Source: Novosphingobium sp. UBA6272 (GTDB lineage: Bacteria > Pseudomonadota > Alphaproteobacteria > Sphingomonadales > Sphingomonadaceae). Taken from it: 52,464 nucleotides of DNA. The notes under the pieces were generated by a model that saw nothing but the letters and a program-made list of their open reading frames with translations, searched no databases and had not been told where the DNA came from. A program made the position numbers and the translations under genes. The stretch covers positions 1 through 52,464 of the forward strand of contig NZ_DJUW01000018.1 in assembly GCF_002440635.1 (NCBI RefSeq), given 5' to 3'. This document shows positions 47,132 through 52,464 of the stretch, one piece after another (positions within the stretch are counted from its first letter, which is position 1; each line of letters starts with the position of its first letter).

Positions 47132-47962
47132 ATGGCCGGTAGCACCAACCATCAATACCACATCCTCGATCCGGACTATATGCCGTTCATCGGCTCGATG
47201 TCCGCGGTCACCATGACCAGCGGCGGCGTGATGGCGATGCACCCGGAATGGGCTGGCGGCATCGGCAAGTACGTGCTGCTGCTCGGCTTCTTCGGCGTGA
47301 TCGCCACCATGTTCATGTGGTGGACGAAGGTCGTGCGTGAAGCGCATCAGGGCCACCACACCCCGGTCGTGCAGCTGCACCTGCGCTATGGCATGATCAC
47401 CTTCATCGCTTCGGAAGTGATGTTCTTCGTTGGCTGGTTCTGGGCCTTCTTCGACTTTTCGCTGTTTCCCAACGCCTTGTCCGAAGTGACCGGCGGAGTG
47501 TTCCCGTCGAAGGCGATCGAAGCGGTGATGAACCCGTTCGATCTGCCGCTGCTCAATACCCTGATCCTGCTGTGCTCGGGCACCACGGTCACCTGGGCGC
47601 ACCACAGCCTGATCCATGGTGACCGTGACGGGCTGAAGAAGGGCCTGTGGGCGACGATAATTCTCGGCACGCTGTTCAGCGCGATCCAGGCCTATGAATA
47701 TGCCCATGCGCCGTTCGCCTTTGGCGGCAACACCTACAGCTCGGCCTTCTACATGGCGACCGGGTTCCACGGGTTCCACGTGCTGGTCGGCACGATCTTC
47801 CTGATCGTCTGCCTCAAGCGCGCCTACAACGGCGATTTCACTCCCAAGCAGCACTTCGGCTTCGAAGCGGCGGCTTGGTACTGGCACTTCGTCGACGTCG
47901 TGTGGCTGTTCCTGTTCGTCGCGGTCTATGTCTGGGGCGGGTGGGGTCACGCGGTCCACTGA
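47132..47962 (+). CDS. coxC: Cytochrome c oxidase subunit III
   Basis: 276 residues, seven-helix subunit that stabilises the oxidase. Seen: HQYHILDPDYMPFIGSMSAV, MWWTKVVREAHQGHHTPVVQ, LRYGMITFIASEVMFFVGWF (Glu) and GFHGFHVLVGTIFLIVCLKR, with the C-terminal AAAWYWHFVDVVWLFLFVAV. The ATG at 47132 is chosen for the usual N-terminus; the open frame continues 21 bases further upstream to a TTG. Confidence 0.96.
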   Translation: MAGSTNHQYHILDPDYMPFIGSMSAVTMTSGGVMAMHPEWAGGIGKYVLLLGFFGVIATMFMWWTKVVREAHQGHHTPVVQLHLRYGMITFIASEVMFFVGWFWAFFDFSLFPNALSEVTGGVFPSKAIEAVMNPFDLPLLNTLILLCSGTTVTWAHHSLIHGDRDGLKKGLWATIILGTLFSAIQAYEYAHAPFAFGGNTYSSAFYMATGFHGFHVLVGTIFLIVCLKRAYNGDFTPKQHFGFEAAAWYWHFVDVVWLFLFVAVYVWGGWGHAVH

Positions 47963-47964
47963 TC

Positions 47965-48360
47965 ATGACGGGCGACAAGCCTGAAACGAAAGGGCAGCCC
48001 GGGATCCCCGCGGCTGCCCTTTTCGGTCTCTGCCCGCAGTGCGGCGCGAAGGGCCTGTTCGTGGGCGCGGCACAGTTCGCCTCGGCCTGCAAAGCCTGCG
48101 GGCTCGATTACACCCGCTTCAACGTCGGCGATGGACCGGCCGCCTTCCTGACCATGGTGATCGGCGCGCTGGTGGTCGGCCTGGCCTTCTGGGTCGAAGT
48201 GACGTTCCATCCGCCGCTGTGGCTCCACGCGGTGCTGTGGATCCCGTTCGTTGCAGTGACCACGCTGTGGGGCCTCAGGGTCAGCAAGGCTGCCTTGCTC
48301 GCCGCCGAATACCAGCGCCGCGCCAGCGAGGCCGGCGGCGGGGACGTTCGGAAGGATTGA
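47965..48360 (+). CDS. DUF983 membrane protein
   Basis: 131 residues with a zinc-ribbon-like ALFGLCPQCGAKGLFVGAAQ (CPxCG) and ACKACGLDYTRFNVGDGPAA (CxxC), followed by two transmembrane helices (FLTMVIGALVVGLAFWVEVT, LHAVLWIPFVAVTTLWGLRV). DUF983 proteins sit between coxC and SURF1 in many alphaproteobacteria and may assist oxidase metal assembly. It starts two bases after coxC and overlaps the SURF1 start by one base. Confidence 0.88.
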   Translation: MTGDKPETKGQPGIPAAALFGLCPQCGAKGLFVGAAQFASACKACGLDYTRFNVGDGPAAFLTMVIGALVVGLAFWVEVTFHPPLWLHAVLWIPFVAVTTLWGLRVSKAALLAAEYQRRASEAGGGDVRKD

Positions 48361-48965
48361 TGCGCAAGCGCTTGCCCCTGTTGCCCACGCTGGTCGTGCT
48401 CGCGGCAGTCCTCGTGATGGTGCGACTAGGGTTCTGGCAGATCGACCGGATGCATCAGAAGGATGCCATGCTGGCGAACTTCGAGGCGGCCCTGGCTCAG
48501 TCGCCCGCCGGGTTTGACATGAGCCGGGACCAGCTGATCGACTATCCCGAAGCCTATGCCCCGGTGCGCGTCGTTTGTTACGCGGGTGGTGCCGACCGAC
48601 CCAAGGCAGGTCGCAACGCCGATGGTACCTCGGGCTGGGTCCACGTGTTTTCATGCAGCTACCGCGCGCCTTCGGGGCGGAGCGGGAAAGTCGATGTGAC
48701 CGGGGGATGGTCCAGCGCACCGGCACCGGTGCAATGGTCTGGTGGCGCGATCACCGGAATTGTCGTTCCCGAGAGCATGTCCGATCGGCAGCAATGGCAT
48801 ATTCTTGCCGATCCGCCGCTGGCCGGACTTCAACCCAATGCCCGGCCGGACCCCAGTGAAATCCCCAACAACCACTGGTCCTACGCGATCCAGTGGTTCC
48901 TGTTCGCCGGAGTGGCGCTGGTGATCTATGGCCTGGCGTTGCGCAAGCGGTGGAGCGCGGCATAG
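48360..48965 (+). CDS. SURF1-family cytochrome oxidase assembly protein
   Basis: 201 residues with two membrane helices at the ends (TLVVLAAVLVMVRLGFWQID, WFLFAGVALVIYGLALRKRW) and a periplasmic domain between. Family marks: LGFWQIDRMHQKDAMLANFE, PVRVVCYAGGADRP and DPSEIPNNHWSYAIQWFLFA, with the final helix giving the typical C-terminal SURF1 block. SURF1 helps insert heme a. It is the last gene of the cox cluster; the ATG at 48360 has GGAAGGA just upstream. Confidence 0.88.
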   Translation: MRKRLPLLPTLVVLAAVLVMVRLGFWQIDRMHQKDAMLANFEAALAQSPAGFDMSRDQLIDYPEAYAPVRVVCYAGGADRPKAGRNADGTSGWVHVFSCSYRAPSGRSGKVDVTGGWSSAPAPVQWSGGAITGIVVPESMSDRQQWHILADPPLAGLQPNARPDPSEIPNNHWSYAIQWFLFAGVALVIYGLALRKRWSAA

Positions 48966-48976
48966 CAATTTTCGAT

Positions 48977-48993
48977 AAGCCTGCGCGAGGCTT
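48977..48993 (+). terminator. Small hairpin after SURF1
   Basis: AAGCCT/AGGCTT with a GCGCG loop (48977-48993), followed by CGGGGTTT. A short stem that may end the cox transcript or lie in the thrC leader. Confidence 0.4.
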
Positions 48994-49035
48994 CGGGGTT
49001 TCCAATTGCGCGCGGCGGCGCTAACGCGCGGGCCA

Positions 49036-50436
49036 ATGGAATATGTCAGCACCCGTGGCAGCGCTCCGGCGCTCGATTTCGAAGGCGCGACGCTGGCGGG
49101 GCTGGCCAGCGACGGCGGGCTCTATGTGCCGCGCGAATGGCCGGGCTTCTCGAAAGAGGAAATCGCGGCCATGGCCGGCCTGCCTTATGCCGAGCTGGCC
49201 GCGCGGATCATGCAGCCCTTCGTTGGCGACAGCCTCAGCCCCGAGCGGCTGCGCGAGCTGACCGCCCAGGCCTATGGCCGCTTCGCGCACCAGGCGGTCA
49301 CGCCGCTCAAGCAGCTGGATGAACAGCACTGGCTGCTCGAACTGTTCCATGGCCCGACCTTGGCCTTCAAGGACGTGGCGCTGCAACTGCTGGGTCTGCT
49401 GTTCGAGGAGTTCCTCTCACGCGGCGGCGATCCGCTGACCATCGTCGGCGCCACTTCGGGCGATACCGGATCGGCGGCGATCGATGCCGTGGCGGGCCGC
49501 GCGCGGGTCGATATCTTCATGCTGCACCCCAAGGGCCGCGTATCCGACGTCCAGCGCCGCCAGATGACCACGGTGCTGGCCCCCAACGTCCACAACATCG
49601 CGATCGAGGGTAATTTCGACGATGCCCAGGCGATGGTGAAGCGGATGTTCAACGACACCGCGATGACCAGCCGCTTCGCGATTGGCGCGGTCAACTCGAT
49701 CAACTGGGCGCGGCTGATGGCGCAGGTGGTCTATTACTTCGCCAGCGCGCTGCAACTTGGCGCTCCCGAGCGCGAAGTGGCCTTTGCCGTGCCGACCGGC
49801 AACTTCGGCGATGTCTTTGCTGGCTATGTCGCGGCGCAGATGGGTCTGCCGGTCGCCAAGCTGATCGTCGCCACCAACGTCAACGACATCCTGCACCGCG
49901 CGCTCTCGACCGGGGACTATTCGGCCGGAACCGTCACGCCGACGGCGGCACCCTCGATGGATATCCAGGTCTCGTCCAATTTCGAACGCTTGCTGTTCGA
50001 TCTCGGCGGACGCGACGGCGCGGCGCTGGCGGCGCAGATGGCGGGCTTCGAGGCGACCAAGGCGATGCAGCTGACCAACCAGCAGCGCGAAGGCGCAGCG
50101 CGGCTGTTCAGCTCGGCCCGCGCCGATGCGAACGATATGGCGCAGGCGATCCGTTGGGCGCATGAGCATTGCGGCGAACTGCTCGATCCGCATACCGCGA
50201 TCGGGCTCCACGCCGCACAGACGGCGGGCCTGCCGCGCGAAGTGCCGGTGGTGACTCTGGCCACCGCCCATCCGGCCAAGTTCCGCGACGCGGTGGAACG
50301 CGCAACCGGCCAGCGGCCAAGCCTGCCGGCCCGGATCGGCGATCTGTTCGAACGCGAGGAGCGGCTGGTCGAACTGGCCGGCGACTATGCGGCGATTGCC
50401 GATTACGTCGCGGCGCACGCGGTGGCGCGTGGCTGA
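49036..50436 (+). CDS. thrC: Threonine synthase
   Basis: Converts O-phosphohomoserine to threonine with PLP. 466 residues, the longer fold type II form. Seen: MEYVSTRGSAPALDFEGATL, SDGGLYVPREWPGF, the PLP Lys in HGPTLAFKDVALQLLGLLFE, IVGATSGDTGSAAIDAVAGR, NSINWARLMAQVVYYFASAL and VPTGNFGDVFAGYVAAQMGL. The ATG at 49036 is chosen over an upstream in-frame ATG because it matches the usual start. It overlaps the methyltransferase gene by eight bases. Confidence 0.95.
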   Translation: MEYVSTRGSAPALDFEGATLAGLASDGGLYVPREWPGFSKEEIAAMAGLPYAELAARIMQPFVGDSLSPERLRELTAQAYGRFAHQAVTPLKQLDEQHWLLELFHGPTLAFKDVALQLLGLLFEEFLSRGGDPLTIVGATSGDTGSAAIDAVAGRARVDIFMLHPKGRVSDVQRRQMTTVLAPNVHNIAIEGNFDDAQAMVKRMFNDTAMTSRFAIGAVNSINWARLMAQVVYYFASALQLGAPEREVAFAVPTGNFGDVFAGYVAAQMGLPVAKLIVATNVNDILHRALSTGDYSAGTVTPTAAPSMDIQVSSNFERLLFDLGGRDGAALAAQMAGFEATKAMQLTNQQREGAARLFSSARADANDMAQAIRWAHEHCGELLDPHTAIGLHAAQTAGLPREVPVVTLATAHPAKFRDAVERATGQRPSLPARIGDLFEREERLVELAGDYAAIADYVAAHAVARG

Positions 50437-51319
50437 ACTGGTCGAGCAGCCGGTCGTGATGACCGGCACCGGCTGGGCCGATTACAGCCTGGTCGATTGC
50501 GGGCATGGCCGCAAGTATGAGAGCTATGGCCCCTACAGCTTCATCCGCCCTGAGCCGCAGGCGATGTGGACTCCGCGGCTGGAACGCTGGGAAGCCGATG
50601 GCGAATTCGTTCCCGGATCGGACGAAGACGGCGGCGGGCGCTGGGCCTATGGCACCCGGCCGGTGCCGCGCGATGGCTGGACCCTGGCCCGCGGCGATGT
50701 GAAGTTCACCGCCAGCTGCACCCCGTTCCGCCATCTCGGCTTCTTCCCGGACATGGCTCCGGTGTGGGACTGGATGGGGGAACGGCTGGCCGGCCGCAGC
50801 GATGCCCAGACGATGAACCTGTTCGGCTACACCGGCGTCGGCACGCTCGCACTGTCGGACTACGGCCCGGTCACCCATGTCGATGCCAGCAAGAAATCGG
50901 TCGCGCAGGCCCGCGAGAACGCTGCGCTTTCCGGTATGGAGCAGCGCCCGATCCGCTGGATCGTCGACGATGCGGCCAAGTTTGCCGCGCGCGAAGCGCG
51001 GCGCGGCAAACGCTATGACGGGATCATCCTCGATCCCCCCAAATTCGGGCGCGGACCCGAGGGCGAGGTCTGGCGGATCGAGGATGGTCTGCCCGGCCTG
51101 CTCGCCGATTGCCGCCGTCTGCTCGACGCTGAAAGCCGGTTCCTGTTCCTCACGGTCTATGCCGTACGGATGAGCTCGCTGGCATTAGCCGGCCTGATGG
51201 ACGAGATTTTTCAGGACCTGCCCGGCAGGATCGAACACGGCGACCTTGCGGTGCGTGAGATCGGGGCCGATAGCCGCCTTCTTCCCACCGCGATTTTCGC
51301 CCGCTGGAGCAACGGATAG
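50429..51319 (+). CDS. Class I SAM-dependent methyltransferase, RlmI/RlmK-like
   Basis: 296 residues from a GTG at 50429 inside thrC. The N-terminal region (PEPQAMWTPRLERWEADGEF) precedes a Rossmann methyltransferase core: TMNLFGYTGVGTLALSDYGP (SAM), VTHVDASKKSVAQARENAAL, and the catalytic-type IILDPPKFGRGPEGEVWRIE. The DPPKFGRGP motif resembles the RlmI/RlmK and YccW-type RNA methyltransferases rather than protein or small-molecule enzymes. An rRNA target is likely but not shown. It is coupled to thrC and three bases from folB. Confidence 0.85.
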   Translation: MAELVEQPVVMTGTGWADYSLVDCGHGRKYESYGPYSFIRPEPQAMWTPRLERWEADGEFVPGSDEDGGGRWAYGTRPVPRDGWTLARGDVKFTASCTPFRHLGFFPDMAPVWDWMGERLAGRSDAQTMNLFGYTGVGTLALSDYGPVTHVDASKKSVAQARENAALSGMEQRPIRWIVDDAAKFAAREARRGKRYDGIILDPPKFGRGPEGEVWRIEDGLPGLLADCRRLLDAESRFLFLTVYAVRMSSLALAGLMDEIFQDLPGRIEHGDLAVREIGADSRLLPTAIFARWSNG

Positions 51320-51321
51320 CC

Positions 51322-51693
51322 ATGGCCGACAGCCTGATCCTCGAAGTCGCCAATTTCGAGCACGATGTCCTGACCGGCATCTATTCGGAAGAGACCGGCC
51401 GCCCGCAGCCGCTGCGCTTTACAATAACGGTCCAGCTCAAGGCCGCGCCGCATTACGCACCCGATACGCCGCTCGATACCAGCAAGAACTACATGGACCT
51501 GAAGTTCGCCGCCTCGCAGGCGCTGCCCGAAGGCGTCCATTTCAAGCTGATCGAAGCCGTTGCCGATCACGTCTGCGAGACGCTGTTCGTGCAGGATGAC
51601 CGCGTGCTGGCGGTGACGGTCAAGATCGTCAAGCTGGCGATCAGCGAGAACGGCGAGGAAATCGGCATCACGCTCACCCGCGAGCGGCGCTGA
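51322..51693 (+). CDS. folB: Dihydroneopterin aldolase family protein
   Basis: 123 residues. The family reaction is dihydroneopterin to 6-hydroxymethyl-dihydropterin in folate synthesis. Seen: ILEVANFEHDVLTGIYSEET, QPLRFTITVQLKAAPHYAPD (strand pair), LDTSKNYMDLKFAASQALPE (Tyr), FKLIEAVADHVCETLFVQDD (Glu) and AVTVKIVKLAISENGEEIGI. The usual pattern of FolB is E-x-G-V near the start; here Glu is replaced by H-D-V-L-T-G, so the enzyme may be a relative of changed activity. The call is by overall resemblance. Confidence 0.85.
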   Translation: MADSLILEVANFEHDVLTGIYSEETGRPQPLRFTITVQLKAAPHYAPDTPLDTSKNYMDLKFAASQALPEGVHFKLIEAVADHVCETLFVQDDRVLAVTVKIVKLAISENGEEIGITLTRERR

Positions 51694-52031
51694 TGCAGCG
51701 GATCGATGTGACCGGGCTGCCCGATCTGCCCAGCGCGGCGGCAGCGGCGTTTCATGGCGACTGGCTGGGCCGGGCGCAGGCGGCGCTGGATGGCGGCGAT
51801 CTGACGCTGGTCTTCGGCCCCGCGGATCACACGCACGTCGGTTGGCGGCTGGCCGCAGTGCAGATGCTGGCGCGCGAGCATGCGCCCCGGCGGGTCAATG
51901 CCGTGGCCTCCGATGATCCAGCGGGAATTGCCGCGGCGCTCGAATATCTCGGCGCAGCGGGCGGTATTACCGGTCAGTACCTTCCGCTCGATAGCGCGGG
52001 GGCCGGCGCTGTGGTAAGCTCTGCGGCATGA
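51693..52031 (+). CDS. Small unknown protein, Rossmann-like, between folB and moaA
   Basis: 112 residues: GGDLTLVFGPADHTHVGWRL, LAREHAPRRVNAVASDDPAG and AAALEYLGAAGGITGQYLPL look like the strands and helices of a small Rossmann-type domain, without a complete GxGxxG. I do not recognise a family. The start overlaps the folB stop (TGATG) and the stop overlaps moaA (ATGA), so the three are translationally coupled. A role in pterin or molybdopterin synthesis is suggested only by neighbours. Confidence 0.7.
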   Translation: MQRIDVTGLPDLPSAAAAAFHGDWLGRAQAALDGGDLTLVFGPADHTHVGWRLAAVQMLAREHAPRRVNAVASDDPAGIAAALEYLGAAGGITGQYLPLDSAGAGAVVSSAA

Positions 52032-52464
52032 ACCTGGTTGATCAGTTCCAGCGGCGGATAAGCTACCTGCGCCTGTCGGTGACCGACCGCTGCGATCTGC
52101 GCTGCGCCTATTGCATGCCCGAACAACAGCAGTTCCTGCCGCGCAAGGATGTGCTGAGCCTGGAGGAACTGCACCGGCTGGCGCTGGGCTTCATCTCCCG
52201 GGGGGTGACCAAGCTGCGCTTGACCGGGGGCGAACCGCTGGTCCGCCGCGATATCCTGACCTTCTTCCGCGCCATGTCGCGGCATCTGGACAGCGGCGCG
52301 TTGAAGGAACTGACGCTGACCACCAATGGCTCGCAGCTCAAGCGGTTCGCGAAGGAGCTGGCGGATTGCGGTATCCGGCGGGTCAATGTCTCTCTCGACA
52401 CGCTCGATCCGCAGAAGTTTCAGGACATCACCCGCTGGGGCAAACTCGCGCAGGTGATGGAGGG
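52028..52464 (+). CDS. moaA: GTP 3',8-cyclase, N-terminal part (runs off the window)
   Basis: First step of molybdenum cofactor synthesis, a radical SAM enzyme that rearranges GTP. About 145 residues visible from the ATG at 52028. Seen: YLRLSVTDRCDLRCAYCMPE with the CxxxCxxC iron-sulfur motif (residues about 23-30), LRLTGGEPLVRRDILTFFRA (GGEP), LTLTTNGSQLKRFAKELADC and RRVNVSLDTLDPQKFQDITR. The rest lies past the end of the window, including the second cluster at the C-terminus. Confidence 0.97.
   Translation, partial: MNLVDQFQRRISYLRLSVTDRCDLRCAYCMPEQQQFLPRKDVLSLEELHRLALGFISRGVTKLRLTGGEPLVRRDILTFFRAMSRHLDSGALKELTLTTNGSQLKRFAKELADCGIRRVNVSLDTLDPQKFQDITRWGKLAQVME

Noticed and set aside
46262..47959. 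565-residue minus-strand frame opposite ctaG and coxC
   Set aside because: Antisense to well-supported cox genes.
1..52464. CRISPR arrays, rRNA genes, insertion sequences with transposase, or prophage genes
   Set aside because: None were seen: no regularly spaced repeats of CRISPR size, no rRNA signature, no transposase or phage structural protein among the frames.

Overview
The window looks like chromosomal DNA of a high-GC alphaproteobacterium, most likely of the order Sphingomonadales. The evidence is the family make-up and gene order: serC-serA-hisZ-purA, coxB-coxA-ctaB-coxF-like-ctaG-coxC-DUF983-SURF1-thrC, an Anbu/ATP-grasp/alpha-E/transglutaminase operon, a GTTC-N7-GTTC type SOS box at uvrB, and a TonB-dependent outer membrane receptor. 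The species cannot be named from sequence alone. Most of the window is ordinary housekeeping DNA with several accessory patches.

Layout. 1-392 is the 5' end of uvrB (minus). 480-2010 is a visibly AT-richer island holding a translationally coupled soluble protein/four-helix membrane protein pair. 2010-2783 is a DUF4258 toxin/HTH antitoxin module with an operator over its promoter. 2784-3322 is non-coding and contains a 10-bp-phased repeat array, followed by a TonB-dependent receptor. 5537-8710 holds an SDR and a two-subunit acyl-CoA dehydrogenase operon with two palindromes upstream. 8954-11780 holds a DUF3617 lipoprotein, a GlsB-type membrane protein, a dimethylargininase and an unknown secreted protein. 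12047-13180 is a caspase-like protease with a small acidic partner. 13299-17746 is the Anbu proteasome-like operon. 17812-19016 holds two exported proteins.

19105-25832 carries serine biosynthesis (serC with a structured leader, serA), hisZ, an esterase and purA. It is followed by an L,D-transpeptidase, an unknown membrane protein, a MarR-like regulator, tRNA-Val and a TlpA-like thioredoxin. argH-lptM-lysA and a siroheme synthase follow, then two hotdog thioesterases. 33821-35851 is a compact three-gene set: a 49-residue peptide, a protein that appears to be a degenerate paralogue, and a cupin-like HxH enzyme. I consider it the best candidate here for an undescribed peptide-modification (RiPP-like) system.

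35858-41227 (minus) holds ruvX, a DUF3089 hydrolase, an AI-2E family permease, lepB, acpS, pdxJ and pyrE. 41429-48965 (plus) is the aa3-type cytochrome c oxidase and its assembly genes, interrupted by an epoxide-hydrolase-like gene that is preceded by palindromic repeats. thrC, a methyltransferase, folB, a small unknown gene and the 5' end of moaA close the window.

Many operons are tightly packed with ATGA, GTGA or TGATG overlaps. All functional calls come from motif recognition by eye, and no database search was run.
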